From Halomonas sp. 7T (GTDB lineage Bacteria > Pseudomonadota > Gammaproteobacteria > Pseudomonadales > Halomonadaceae): 64,000 bases of DNA. The DNA lies in assembly GCF_025643255.1 (NCBI RefSeq), contig NZ_CP087112.1, positions 3,534,001 through 3,598,000 on the forward strand, written 5' to 3'. The position numbers and the translations under genes are program-made. The notes under the pieces were generated by a model. That model ran no database searches, was not told the origin of the DNA, and saw only the letters and a list, made by a program, of their open reading frames with translations. Below are positions 1 through 8,850 of the stretch, in pieces; the first letter of the stretch is position 1, and each line of letters begins with the position of its first letter.

Positions 1-126
1 CAGCAACTGGGCATATAGATGCGCACAGGAGGCTCGATAGAGACGCTCAAAAGCTCGCCTATCACCTTGGGCACAGTTATTGAGTTGTTCAATAAGATAC
101 TGCTGTTGTTGTGTGGGGTCGGTCAT
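1..126 (-). CDS. ECF-type RNA polymerase sigma factor, N-terminal fragment (cut by window edge)
   Basis: Only the first 42 codons are inside the window; the gene runs off the left edge. The ATG is at 126. The visible protein has a Gln-rich start (MTDPTQQQQYLIEQL) followed by RRAFERLYRASCAHLYAQLL, which resembles region 2.1 of ECF sigma factors, where a 'D..AF..LY......L' pattern begins the core-binding helix. It is divergent from the fasciclin gene at 307. Extracytoplasmic sigma factors often sit beside fasciclin-domain genes, so co-regulation is plausible but inferred. With so little sequence the family call rests on one motif; an unrelated helical protein is possible. Confidence 0.6.
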   Translation of the reverse strand, partial: MTDPTQQQQYLIEQLNNCAQGDRRAFERLYRASCAHLYAQLL

Positions 127-306
127 TCAGGCATCTCTGCGCGTTAAAGCGGTACGTCAGTCTTGGTGAGTGTGGCGTTGAAGGCAATAGAGAGAATGAG
201 CACCAAAAAAAATCACACAATAATGCATCCACTGGGCGCGACAGTGCGTATGTATGAATGAGCTTACATTGTTGAGCCATTTTAACGATAACCAGGAGAT
301 GCCCCA

Positions 307-858
307 ATGAAACTCAAACTTTTGGCTGCCAGCCTTTGTGCCGCTGCTCTTTGGACAGGTACTGCGTTTGCCGCTCACGGCCCGACCATGGTCGGCGGTG
401 CAAATATGTTGCCAGAGCGTAATATCATTGAAAATGCTGTCAATTCTGGTGACCATGCAACGCTAGTAGCGGCGGTGCAGGCAGCAGATCTCGTGAATGT
501 TTTGCAGGGCGAGGGTCCTTTTACTGTCTTTGCCCCGGTGGATGCGGCTTTTGCTAAATTGCCTGAAGGCACAGTAGATACGTTATTGATGCCAGAGAAT
601 CAGGAGCAGTTGCAAACTGTCCTAACCTACCACGTGGTGCCCGGCAATCTGACACGCGATGTGTTGTTGGAGCAGGTCATGGAAAATGACGGTACGGTAG
701 CCTTTAAAACCGTACAAGGTGGGCATCTAACGGTGATGCGTAACGGCAACAATCTGATGGTCATGGATGCCCAAGGCAATAGTGCCAACATTACAGTGGT
801 GGATGTGGCGCAGTCGAATGGCGTTATTCACGTGATAGATAGCGTACTGCTGCCATAA
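307..858 (+). CDS. secreted fasciclin (FAS1) domain protein
   Basis: A 183-residue protein with a Sec signal peptide (MKLKLLAASLCAAALWTGTAFA, cleavage predicted near residue 22) and a single FAS1 domain over about residues 38-183. The domain shows the usual landmarks: an early helix (NIIENAVNSGDHATL), the GPFTVFAPVDAAFAKLP box near residue 75, the YHVVPG segment near residue 108 and the C-terminal ANITVVDVAQSNGVIHVIDSVLLP block. FAS1 proteins are periplasmic or surface adhesion-type proteins; the ligand is unknown. The start is supported by AGGAG eight bases upstream. A strong hairpin terminator follows at 909-939. It is divergent from an ECF sigma gene that may control it. Confidence 0.9.
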   Translation: MKLKLLAASLCAAALWTGTAFAAHGPTMVGGANMLPERNIIENAVNSGDHATLVAAVQAADLVNVLQGEGPFTVFAPVDAAFAKLPEGTVDTLLMPENQEQLQTVLTYHVVPGNLTRDVLLEQVMENDGTVAFKTVQGGHLTVMRNGNNLMVMDAQGNSANITVVDVAQSNGVIHVIDSVLLP

Positions 859-908
859 ACTCTGCTGTATAAGCCTTAGCCCGCTAGTTGGCTAAGTTGT
901 TGTTAAAG

Positions 909-939
909 CTGCCGCTTTGAAAACAAAGTGGCAGTTTTT
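909..939 (+). terminator. Rho-independent terminator of the fasciclin gene
   Basis: An 11-bp stem (909-919 with 924-934, one G-T wobble) with an AAAA loop is followed by TTTTT. It lies 50 bases after the fasciclin stop codon. The remaining bases to 1150 hold no gene I can support. Confidence 0.85.
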
Positions 940-1150
940 GTCTACAAAATCCGCTGCAGATGCTGACGGGCAGCATTAGACGCGATGGCATAGGGACTGA
1001 ATATGCCCCTAAGTAATCACCGTGCCTTTCAACGTACGATAGAAGTAATCCGCGAACTAATGACCCAAGATTATTCAAGCCCATCACTATCTAAAGCTAG
1101 GTACGCGAAAATAAGATCAAGCCATTGATTTAATAAGTTTTTTAACGCCA

Positions 1151-1864
1151 TTATTGTGCGGTTCGCCAAACGCACATTCCCGCGAAGTAAACAGAGGTCA
1201 AGCCTACGCCCCACAGCGCCCAGGCGGTATAATCAGGGCTTGAGAGAATTAACGCGGTCGTGCACACACACCACAACAGCGTGACGGCGATATTGAGCGG
1301 CATAAACAGGCGCACGCGAAACGGATGCAGAAACTTCATTTTGGTCACGGTCAGCACCGCCAGGACGAGGATCGCGGCAAACGTGATGAAGGGGGGGAAA
1401 TCGAGAATATAAAAATAGGCTGCGGCAATGTTCCAAGCAGCAGGAAAGCCAACAAAGTAATTATCCTGGCTTTTCATATCGACGTTGCAGAAGCAGAACA
1501 TCGACGATAGAAGAATAATAAAGACGGAGATCAGCCCTAAATAGGGTGGCAACTCAATGAAGTAGTAAATAAACAGAGCGGGAATAAACGCCCAGGTGAG
1601 GTAATCAATCACCATATCCAGCGTCGACCCATCGAAGTGGGGCAGTACGGACTTCACCTCATATTTGCGTGCCAGGGTGCCATCAATCCCGTCGATCATC
1701 ATCGCCGCCCCTAGCCAGAGAAGGCAGGCTACCGGGTTATTATCAACCAGCGCGAGCAGTGCCATCGTGCCAAGCAGTACGCCGCTGGCGGTAAAGATAT
1801 GCACGCTCCACGCCTTATATATTGAGGCGCGGGATTCGGTATGCGAAGAGAGCGATTGGACCAC
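1151..1864 (-). CDS. pcs: phosphatidylcholine synthase (CDP-alcohol phosphotransferase)
   Basis: A 237-residue polytopic membrane protein, predicted to condense CDP-diacylglycerol with choline to make phosphatidylcholine in one step at the inner membrane. The CDP-alcohol phosphotransferase signature is seen near residues 67-95: DGIDGTLARKYEV, then HFDGSTLDMVIDY, carrying the metal-binding aspartates. About seven to eight hydrophobic segments follow. Length matches bacterial Pcs (about 230-250). The start is GTG with no strong ribosome site, so the exact start is uncertain. It is monocistronic as far as visible and divergent from the acetyltransferase. Other members of the superfamily (PssA, PgsA) differ in length and flanking residues. 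Confidence 0.85.
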   Translation of the reverse strand: MVQSLSSHTESRASIYKAWSVHIFTASGVLLGTMALLALVDNNPVACLLWLGAAMMIDGIDGTLARKYEVKSVLPHFDGSTLDMVIDYLTWAFIPALFIYYFIELPPYLGLISVFIILLSSMFCFCNVDMKSQDNYFVGFPAAWNIAAAYFYILDFPPFITFAAILVLAVLTVTKMKFLHPFRVRLFMPLNIAVTLLWCVCTTALILSSPDYTAWALWGVGLTSVYFAGMCVWRTAQ

Positions 1865-2034
1865 GGTAACCCCAGTGGGAACGCGTCGTCCCCTTGCTGT
1901 TAGATGGATTAATAAGCGTTTAAAAGACGATACACTACTATAGTTAAATCGTCAGGAAATACACGGTGCAGCTACTAAGTACCGCGTCAAAACATTGTCG
2001 CGGTAAGTTAGTACAAAAACAGGAGAGTCAGCGC

Positions 2035-2484
2035 ATGACCCATGTCCGCTCTGCCACGATTCATGATCTCGATGCTTTAACCGAACTGCTGGATGGCTAT
2101 CGGCAGTTCTATCATCAGCCAAGTGACATCGACGCAGTGCGGGACTTCTTGCGTCAGCGTTTTGGGCAGGCGGACTCGCGTATTTTAGTTAGCGAAAATA
2201 GCGACGGTCATCTCACTGGTTTTGTGCAGCTTTATCCTGGGGTATCCACGGTGGGCTTGAATGCCCGTTGGACGCTAAATGACCTGTTCGTGTTGCCAGC
2301 GTGTCGCGAGCAAGGCACGGGTAGGGCGCTGATGGACGCTGCCACCCATCTGGCTCGTGAGCATGGCGTCGCGCGTTTAATGCTCATGACGCAAGTAGAA
2401 AACGAGCGCGCGCAGCGACTTTATGAGTCATTGGGCTGGCAGCGAAATACCGCGTTTTATGGCTATCTGCTGGATGTGACATAA
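2035..2484 (+). CDS. GNAT-family N-acetyltransferase
   Basis: A 149-residue acetyltransferase-fold protein when started at the ATG at 2035, which has AGGAG nine bases upstream; the frame stays open further upstream to 1966 but that start has no such signal. Motif A, the acetyl-CoA pyrophosphate loop, is visible as LNDLFVLPACREQGTGRALM (R/Q-x-x-G-x-G/A pattern), and the C-terminal LYESLGWQRNTAFYGYLL is the usual end of single-domain GNATs. The substrate cannot be told from sequence. It ends 19 bases from the convergent deaminase gene with no terminator visible between them. Confidence 0.85.
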   Translation: MTHVRSATIHDLDALTELLDGYRQFYHQPSDIDAVRDFLRQRFGQADSRILVSENSDGHLTGFVQLYPGVSTVGLNARWTLNDLFVLPACREQGTGRALMDAATHLAREHGVARLMLMTQVENERAQRLYESLGWQRNTAFYGYLLDVT

Positions 2485-2503
2485 GCGGGTGTTATCTGCC
2501 TGT

Positions 2504-3751
2504 TCAGCCAAGCCACTGAGGGGTGACGATCTTGGCCGGCTCGCGCTGCATGATGATCTCGCCCTGGCGTACGGAAAGCAGCACCTCACCCTGGTTGCGC
2601 AGCACGCTGTAATCATCTTCGCCATCAAGTAGGTTGAAGCTGGCGGGCTTGCCAACCTCGATGCCATAACGTGCTTCGATATTCAGCGTGCGGGCGCTGT
2701 TATCAGTAATCAGAGAAAGCGCTTGGCTAAAGTCCTGATAACCCATCATTTGGCAGATGTGCAGTCCAAAATCCAGCGTTCGCAGTAGCTTGCCGTTACC
2801 GAGCGAGTACCAGGGGTCGAAGATGGAGTCCTCGGCAAAGCAGACGTTAATACCTGCTTCGTTTAGTTCTTTTACGCGGGTAAGGCCACGCCGTTTTGGG
2901 TAAGTGTCAAAGCGCCCCTGTAGGTGAATGCTTTCGGTAGGGCAGGAGACAAAGTTGATGCCCGAACGCTTGAGCAGCAGAAACAGCTTAGAGCAGTAGG
3001 CGTTATCGTAAGAGTGCATGGCTGTGGTGTGGCTGGCGGTTACGCGGCCGCCCAGATCATTAAACAGCGCTTCGCAGGCCAACACTTCAAGAAAGCGTGA
3101 GTTGGGGTCGTCGATTTCATCGCAATGCACATCCACCAAACGGTCATACTTGATGGCTAGCTCAATCACTCGCTTCATGGAAGCCACCCCTAGCTCGCGA
3201 GTGTATTCAAAGTGGGGAATGCCGCCGACAACATCTGCGCCGATCTCCAGCGCTTCTTCCAGCAGCTTATCGCCGCCTGGATAGGAAAGCAGGCCATCTT
3301 GGGGAAAAGCGACTACCTGAAGCTCAATCTTGTCTTTTAATTCATCGCGTAAGGCGCATAGGGTTTTAATGCCGATTAAGCTGGGATCGCTGGTGTCGGC
3401 GTGGGTACGTACACATTGCACGCCGTTGCCGATCAATAAGTTAAGCGTTTTTAGCGCGCGCTCGCGAATGTCTGCTTCGGTGAGCATAGGTTTACGCTCG
3501 CCCCAGCGCTCAATGCCTTCAAACAGTGTGCCGCTTTGGTTACAGCTGGGCTCGCCTGCGGTTAGCGCGGCATCCAGGTGAATATGTGGCTCAATAAACG
3601 GCGCGCAAAGTAGCTTACCGCCTGCATCAATTTGCCCTTCCCCCGCCGTTTGCGGCGCGTCCTGAGCCGTGATCGCGGAGAAGGTGCCGCTCTCAATCTC
3701 AAGTCGGTAAAGCTCAGGGCGCTGGCGAAGACGGGCGTTAATGATCTGCAT
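2504..3751 (-). CDS. codA: cytosine deaminase family amidohydrolase (CodA-like)
   Basis: A 415-residue metal-dependent hydrolase of the CodA branch, predicted to deaminate cytosine (or a related aminopyrimidine) to the oxo form plus ammonia. Visible landmarks are the HIHLDAAL metal motif, NQSGTLFEGIERW, HFEYTRELGVASMKRV, VDVHCDEIDDPNSRF, TASHTTAMHSYDNAY, IHLQGRFDTYPKRRG and CFAEDSIFDPWYSLGNG. In the last block the metal-binding Asp is kept, but the next position is Ser where E. coli CodA has Asp314, a residue known to shape substrate choice. The start at 3751 has GGGAG at good spacing; the longer open frame to 3811 is unlikely. The pyrimidine-catabolic genes further right make a role in cytosine salvage plausible. 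Confidence 0.8.
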   Translation of the reverse strand: MQIINARLRQRPELYRLEIESGTFSAITAQDAPQTAGEGQIDAGGKLLCAPFIEPHIHLDAALTAGEPSCNQSGTLFEGIERWGERKPMLTEADIRERALKTLNLLIGNGVQCVRTHADTSDPSLIGIKTLCALRDELKDKIELQVVAFPQDGLLSYPGGDKLLEEALEIGADVVGGIPHFEYTRELGVASMKRVIELAIKYDRLVDVHCDEIDDPNSRFLEVLACEALFNDLGGRVTASHTTAMHSYDNAYCSKLFLLLKRSGINFVSCPTESIHLQGRFDTYPKRRGLTRVKELNEAGINVCFAEDSIFDPWYSLGNGKLLRTLDFGLHICQMMGYQDFSQALSLITDNSARTLNIEARYGIEVGKPASFNLLDGEDDYSVLRNQGEVLLSVRQGEIIMQREPAKIVTPQWLG

Positions 3752-3830
3752 GTGTGCTCCCTCATCAAGTGAATAGCAATCGTCTAGTGATGGAAGCAGC
3801 CGGTGTGCCACGCTTAACGACCTTTAGCAC

Positions 3831-4454
3831 TTAGCGCGTGCTTTCCACCAACAGCCCCCGCATTAACGTTGTGACCATGCTCTCGTACTCATCTGCCAAT
3901 GAAAATTGCTGCGGGTCTTGTAGCCATTCAAAGCAAATGCCGATTAAAAAGCCATGAAATTGAAGCCGGGCACTGGCAGGGCTAAGCCCCTGGCGTAACT
4001 GCCCGTTTAACTTCGCCTGCTCAAACAACTGCTCTACTCGCGCTTTTGAATGCTCTGACAGCTGAGTAATCATACTCATACGGGGATGGTCATCGTCTAA
4101 TTTTTCGCAGCGGTGTAGCACAATGGTCGCGGCACGTTGTAGGGGTACGTTATAGCAGATAGCGCTGAGCGCGCTTAGGGCTATTCCTTGTAAGCACTGG
4201 GTGGGAGCGTGGCCTAAACGGAGCACCGCCTCGTCAACAATTTCATCGAGCGGCACGCGAACACGTTCTAGCAGAGCATCGAATACCGCCGCTTTATCCT
4301 CAAAATGCCAGTAAATCGCACCGCGGGTAACGCCAGCCGCTGTGGCAATGTGGGCCAAGGTGGTGCGCGACACGCCTTGAGCGAGAAACTGGGTTTCTGC
4401 AGCATCAAGAATGGACTCGCGGGTGCGTTCAGCCTCAGCTTTGCGGCGTGACAT
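3831..4454 (-). CDS. TetR/AcrR-family repressor of the adjacent RND pump
   Basis: A 207-residue TetR regulator. The N-terminal helix-turn-helix is clear (ESILDAAETQFLAQGVSRTT, then AAGVTRGAIYWHFEDKAAVF); this GAIYWHF form is typical of AcrR/TtgR-type repressors of efflux pumps. The remaining 140 residues should form the ligand pocket. The start at 4454 is chosen for AGGAG eight bases upstream. The gene is divergent from the RND operon, and the 34-bp perfect palindrome at 4527-4560 lies between them, the expected place for an operator controlling both. The inducer is unknown. Confidence 0.9.
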   Translation of the reverse strand: MSRRKAEAERTRESILDAAETQFLAQGVSRTTLAHIATAAGVTRGAIYWHFEDKAAVFDALLERVRVPLDEIVDEAVLRLGHAPTQCLQGIALSALSAICYNVPLQRAATIVLHRCEKLDDDHPRMSMITQLSEHSKARVEQLFEQAKLNGQLRQGLSPASARLQFHGFLIGICFEWLQDPQQFSLADEYESMVTTLMRGLLVESTR

Positions 4455-4526
4455 AGTAGCTCCTAAAAAAGTGCCCATATATTGGCATTACTGAATGGCA
4501 AAGTCGCCACGAGGCGATTAGTATAC

Positions 4527-4560
4527 ATTTTAACTGACATTCATGAATGTCAGTTAAAAT
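4527..4560. promoter_or_regulatory. 34-bp perfect palindrome, likely TetR operator
   Basis: Two 17-base arms, ATTTTAACTGACATTCA and its exact reverse complement, meet at 4543/4544 with no spacer. The core resembles operators of AcrR-type repressors (ACATNCATGAATGT-like). Each strand also reads CTGACA, 15 bases, TAAAAT, which could be overlapping face-to-face promoter elements with a short spacer. It is flanked by the divergent tetR and RND adaptor genes, so repressor binding here could shut both. Binding is inferred. Confidence 0.8.
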
Positions 4561-4601
4561 TCTCATGACTGCGTATTGATAACACCGCCGAGGAGTCCGC
4601 T

Positions 4602-5699
4602 GTGCGTAACCCTGTGATTCGATTGCTTCCAGCAGTGCTGGCCTTGCTGCTGACAGCCGGTGATGCTTATGCTGAAAGCCAGAATGAACCTCCTCCTCGG
4701 CCGGTGAAGCTGATCACACTGGAAGCATCGAGTGCTTCACTACAGCGCCAGTTTCCTGCGCGTGTAGAGGCCACTACGCGCAGCAATCTTTCGTTTCGCA
4801 TGGCGGGTGAACTTTTAGAGCTAAATGTTAGCCCGGGCCAGCGGGTGACAGAAGGCACCTTGATAGCGCGTATTGACGATCGTAACGTGCGTAGCGAGTT
4901 AGATAGCGCCAGTTCTCGCCTGGAGCTGGCGCGGGCAACCCACGAACGCATGCGTTATACCCTAGAGCGCGGAGCGATTAGCCAGGCGCGGTTTGATGAG
5001 TCAGAGGCGGAGCTGCGTGCCGCTCGGGCGACCTTTGAACAGGCTGAAGAGCAGCTAGAAAATACCCAGCTACGTGCCCCTTACGATGGCGTGATTGCCC
5101 AGGTGCCGGTGAATAACCGACAGATTGTTCAGGTGCAGGAAACCGTGGCGGTGATTCAGCAGCCGGGTCAGCTTGATGTGATCTTCCATTTGCCGCAGCA
5201 GATCGTTCAGCAAATACCACGCAATGATGAGGTGACACCGTTTGAAACGGCAATGGCCTTTGAGGTGCGGTTTGGCAACAGCGAAAAACCTTACCTTGCG
5301 CAACTCGCGTCTTATACCACCCAGGCCAGTGCCCAGAGCCTTGCTTATGAAGTAACACTTCGGCTACCGCAGCCCGACGATATCACGCTGCTCGATGGCA
5401 TGAGCGCCACCGTGCGACTTGATTTAGGCCAACTTTTACCCGCGTCTGAGAGCGCTGTCTGGCATTTGCCCCCCGAGGCGATTAGCTACCGTGGTGACAG
5501 CCCAGAGCAAGCGGTGGTGTGGCGTTTTCAGGCACCTGATCGTTTAGAAGCGGTGCCCGTCGAGGTGGGGCGCTTAACGTCTAGGGGGTTAGAGGTAAGC
5601 GGCGAGTTAGACGCGGGTGATCGTGTCGTCGCAGCGGGCGCTCATCGCATCAGTGCTGATATGCGGGTAACGCCATGGGAAAAGGAACAGGGGCTATAA
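4602..5699 (+). CDS. RND efflux periplasmic adaptor subunit (membrane fusion protein)
   Basis: A 365-residue adaptor that should link the inner-membrane pump to an outer-membrane channel. It starts at GTG with AGGAG six bases upstream. A Sec signal peptide (about residues 1-25, LLTAGDAYA) lacks a lipobox cysteine, so the protein is probably periplasmic rather than a lipoprotein. The lipoyl/barrel-sandwich half-motifs are seen (LSFRMAGELLELNVSPGQRV, and LENTQLRAPYDGVIAQVPVN) around a helical hairpin at about residues 100-150. The stop lies one base before the pump's ATG, so the two are translationally coupled. No outer-membrane channel gene follows; a TolC-type protein encoded elsewhere is probably used. 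Confidence 0.9.
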   Translation: MRNPVIRLLPAVLALLLTAGDAYAESQNEPPPRPVKLITLEASSASLQRQFPARVEATTRSNLSFRMAGELLELNVSPGQRVTEGTLIARIDDRNVRSELDSASSRLELARATHERMRYTLERGAISQARFDESEAELRAARATFEQAEEQLENTQLRAPYDGVIAQVPVNNRQIVQVQETVAVIQQPGQLDVIFHLPQQIVQQIPRNDEVTPFETAMAFEVRFGNSEKPYLAQLASYTTQASAQSLAYEVTLRLPQPDDITLLDGMSATVRLDLGQLLPASESAVWHLPPEAISYRGDSPEQAVVWRFQAPDRLEAVPVEVGRLTSRGLEVSGELDAGDRVVAAGAHRISADMRVTPWEKEQGL

Positions 5700-5700
5700 G

Positions 5701-8700
5701 ATGGTTGATTACTTCCTACGCCATCGGGCTGCTAGTTACTTAATGACCGTGGTGCTGCTAGTGGGTGGGTCGCTCGCTTTCACCGGCATGGGGCAGCTTG
5801 AGTTCCCTGAATTTACCATCCGCAATGCGCTGGTCACCACCCAGTACCCCGGTGCTACGCCAGAAGAGGTGGAGCAGGAAGTCACCTCGACACTGGAAGA
5901 AGCTATTCAAGAAATGCCCGCGATTAAGCGCATCAGCTCGGTAAGTTCTGATGGTTTTTCGCAGATCACCGTCGAGCTGCAAAGCACGGTGCAAAACGAA
6001 GAGCTACAACAGCTGTGGGATTCATTACGCCGCAAAGTAGGCGATGCTCAGGCGGCCCTGCCGCCAGGGGCCAGCCAGTCACGGGTTAACGATGATTTCG
6101 GCGATGTCTTCGGTCTGATGATTAACCTGACCGGTGACGGCTACGCCATGCCGGACTTAAAAGGCCATGCCGAGTTTCTTAAGCGTGAGCTTGCGCTGGT
6201 AGATGGCGTTGAAAAGGTATCGCTGGCGGGCGTAAGGGAAGAGCGCATTTTTATAGAGGTTGACCGAGAGCGACTGCGTGCGCTGAACATTCCGTTAAGC
6301 TCACTTCAGCAGCTGCTTGATACGCAGAATGCCGTCGTGGACTCGGGGCACCTGAAGCAGGGTGGCCAGCGCTTCCGGATAACGCCTTCAGGTAGTTCCG
6401 CCAACATCGACGACTTGCGCGCATTAATTGTTAGTGAGGGTAACGGCGAGCTGGTGAGGCTGAGCGATATCGCAGAGGTATCCCGTGGCTTGACCGAGCA
6501 ACCCCAGCAGCTCTATCGCGATATGGGGCGCCCGGCTATTTCCCTGGGCATCTCGTTTGAAAGCGGCGTTAACGTGGTCGAAGTAGGCGCCCGCCTTGAT
6601 CAGCGGCTTGAGGAGTTAGACGCGCGCACCCCGTTAGGCATGGAGCTTAACGTGGTCTATGACCAGCCGAGCGTGGTGGATGAGGCGGTCTCCGGTTTCC
6701 TCGTCAGCCTGATTCAGGCGGTTGCTATCGTGATTGTGGTGCTCATGCTGTTTATGGGCTGGCGCAGCGGCCTGCTGATGGGCTTTATTCTGCTGATCAC
6801 TATCATCGGCACTTTTATGCTGATGCGCATTCACGGCTTGCAGTTGGAAAAAATCTCGCTGGGCGCGCTGATTATTGCGCTGGGTATGCTGGTCGATAAT
6901 GCCATTGTGGTGACGGAAGGTATGCTGGTGGGCCTAAAACGTGGCCAAAGCATACGAGAATCGGCACATCAGGTGGTGCGGCAAAACGCATGGCCGCTAC
7001 TGGCCGCGACGCTGATTGCGGTGGCCGCCTTTGCACCGATTGGATTGTCGCCGGATACCACGGGTGAGTTTATTGGCTCGCTGTTCTATGTGTTGTTGTA
7101 TTCACTGCTGTTGAGCTGGCTGACGGCACTGACGTTAACGCCTTTCTATTTCAAGCTGCTGTTTCGCAATGTGGCCCCCAGCAGCAAAGACGAAGACCCT
7201 TATAAAGGCGCTGTGTACCGCGTGTTTAGCCGCGTGATTGTGGCGGGTATCCGGCTGCGTTGGCTAACGCTTGGGCTGGTGATGGTTATCTTGGCAGGCG
7301 CGGTTTTCGGTTTTGGGTCCGTCAAGAATGCCTTTTTCCCTGCCTCGAATACGCCCATCTTCTTTGTCGATTACCGCACACCGGAAGGCACCGATATTCT
7401 GGAAACCCAGCGGCGGGTGGCTGAGTTGGAGGGGGTAGTCATGGACATGGAGGGTGTTCGCCATCTCACCACCGTTATAGGCGGCGGTGCCCAGCGCTTT
7501 ACCTTGACCTATGCGCCGGAAGACCGCTATGCCAGCTATTCGCAGCTCATTGTCGAAACCGACAACAAAGCGACGCAGCAAGCGCGCATGGCGGATGTCG
7601 AGGCGGTACTTGAGCGCGATCATAGCGATATCGATTATAAAATTGCCCCGTTGGAAGTGGGGCCTGCCCCGAAAGCCAAGATTGAAGCCAGGCTGTACGG
7701 CAGCGACCCCGCTGTATTGCGCCAGCTCGGTGAGCAAGTCGAAGCCCTGTTTAACGATACATCCAATATGGTCAGCGTGCGCACTAACTGGCGCAATCGT
7801 GTTCAGGCCGTGGTGCCAATTTTTGCCGAAGACACCGCACGTCGCCTGGGCGTTACGCGTGAGAATTTGGCAGCAACACTGGCGCTGAGCACCAGTGGTA
7901 GCCAAGTGGGGATCTATCGTGACGGCAGCGACCTGATTCCGATTGTTGCCAGAGCGATACCGGAGCAGCGTAATGATATCGACAACTTGGGGTCGCTAAA
8001 CGTATGGAGCGCTGAACAGGGGCGTTACATTACGGCGGATCAAGTGATGCGCGATGTAACGACCCTGGTTGCTGACCCGCTGATAATGCGCCGCGACCGT
8101 GAACGCATGCTGGCGGTATATGGCGAGCCTGATCCGCTCAGCGGTGTGACAGCGGCGAGCGTATTGGCTCAGGTTCGGCCGCAGGTAGAGGGGCTTGAGC
8201 TACCGGCCGGTTACCGGCTTGAGTGGGGCGGTGAATTTGAGACCGCCGGTGAGGCGCAGAGCGGCCTGTTTTCGTCGCTGCCGCTTGGCTTGGTGATGAT
8301 GTTTATTATCACGGTGGTGCTGTTTAACAACTTCCGTCAGCCGCTGGCGATCTGGTTTTTGGTGCCGCTAACCATTGTCGGTGTTGTGGCTGCGCTCCTG
8401 ATAACGGGGATGCCTTTCTCGTTTATGGCGCTGCTGGGTACGTTGAGCTTAATCGGGATGGTGATTAAGAATGCCATCGTTTTGGTAGAGGAGATCAATG
8501 TGCAGCTGCCGCAGCACAAAGACCGTTATCATGCCGTGGTGCGCGCTGCCATTAGCCGTGTTCGCCCTGTCTCCATGGCTGCGCTAACCACCATGCTGGG
8601 GCTGATTCCACTGATTAGTGATGCCTTCTTTGCCAGCATGGCCGTCGCGCTGATTGGTGGGCTCGGGGTGGCCACGCTGCTCACCCTTATCGTGCTGCCG

Positions 8701-8745
8701 GTGATTTACTGCGTGCTTTATCAGATCAAGATTCATGAGGATTAA
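5701..8745 (+). CDS. RND efflux pump inner-membrane transporter
   Basis: A 1014-residue resistance-nodulation-division permease of the usual length for the family. The N-terminal block (GQLEFPEFTIRNALVTTQYP, then GATPEEVEQEV) and paired sets of transmembrane segments around residues 335-480 and 850-1010 are visible. The proton-relay helix reads LGALIIALGMLVDNAIVVTEG, with the aspartate expected in helix 4, and only one of the usual two adjacent aspartates is present. Sequence alone does not tell drug, lipid or dye substrates. It is co-transcribed with the adaptor gene and probably repressed by the divergent TetR. A strong hairpin follows at 8787. Confidence 0.92.
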   Translation: MVDYFLRHRAASYLMTVVLLVGGSLAFTGMGQLEFPEFTIRNALVTTQYPGATPEEVEQEVTSTLEEAIQEMPAIKRISSVSSDGFSQITVELQSTVQNEELQQLWDSLRRKVGDAQAALPPGASQSRVNDDFGDVFGLMINLTGDGYAMPDLKGHAEFLKRELALVDGVEKVSLAGVREERIFIEVDRERLRALNIPLSSLQQLLDTQNAVVDSGHLKQGGQRFRITPSGSSANIDDLRALIVSEGNGELVRLSDIAEVSRGLTEQPQQLYRDMGRPAISLGISFESGVNVVEVGARLDQRLEELDARTPLGMELNVVYDQPSVVDEAVSGFLVSLIQAVAIVIVVLMLFMGWRSGLLMGFILLITIIGTFMLMRIHGLQLEKISLGALIIALGMLVDNAIVVTEGMLVGLKRGQSIRESAHQVVRQNAWPLLAATLIAVAAFAPIGLSPDTTGEFIGSLFYVLLYSLLLSWLTALTLTPFYFKLLFRNVAPSSKDEDPYKGAVYRVFSRVIVAGIRLRWLTLGLVMVILAGAVFGFGSVKNAFFPASNTPIFFVDYRTPEGTDILETQRRVAELEGVVMDMEGVRHLTTVIGGGAQRFTLTYAPEDRYASYSQLIVETDNKATQQARMADVEAVLERDHSDIDYKIAPLEVGPAPKAKIEARLYGSDPAVLRQLGEQVEALFNDTSNMVSVRTNWRNRVQAVVPIFAEDTARRLGVTRENLAATLALSTSGSQVGIYRDGSDLIPIVARAIPEQRNDIDNLGSLNVWSAEQGRYITADQVMRDVTTLVADPLIMRRDRERMLAVYGEPDPLSGVTAASVLAQVRPQVEGLELPAGYRLEWGGEFETAGEAQSGLFSSLPLGLVMMFIITVVLFNNFRQPLAIWFLVPLTIVGVVAALLITGMPFSFMALLGTLSLIGMVIKNAIVLVEEINVQLPQHKDRYHAVVRAAISRVRPVSMAALTTMLGLIPLISDAFFASMAVALIGGLGVATLLTLIVLPVIYCVLYQIKIHED

Positions 8746-8786
8746 GGCAGTATTTGCCGATCATGAGTGACACTAGCTGAATGCAT

Positions 8787-8823
8787 AATGACAGCCGCCC
8801 TCTTTGAAGAGGGCGGTGTCATT
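8787..8823. terminator. bidirectional terminator between the RND pump and preA
   Basis: A long hairpin with CCGCCCTCT paired to AGAGGGCGG around a TTGA loop, extended by AATGACA/TGTCATT arms with one bulged G. It sits between two convergent operons and, with A-rich and T-rich outer arms, can serve both. Confidence 0.75.
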
Positions 8824-8850
8824 ATCGAATAGTGGAGGGTGGTGAAGGGT

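Noticed and set aside
884..1087. 67-codon minus-strand open frame after the fasciclin gene
   Set aside because: It contains the terminator hairpin, has no ribosome site and resembles no family I know.
7264..7905. 213-codon minus-strand open frame inside the RND pump gene
   Set aside because: Antisense shadow of a complete, conserved transporter gene; no ribosome site or family resemblance.
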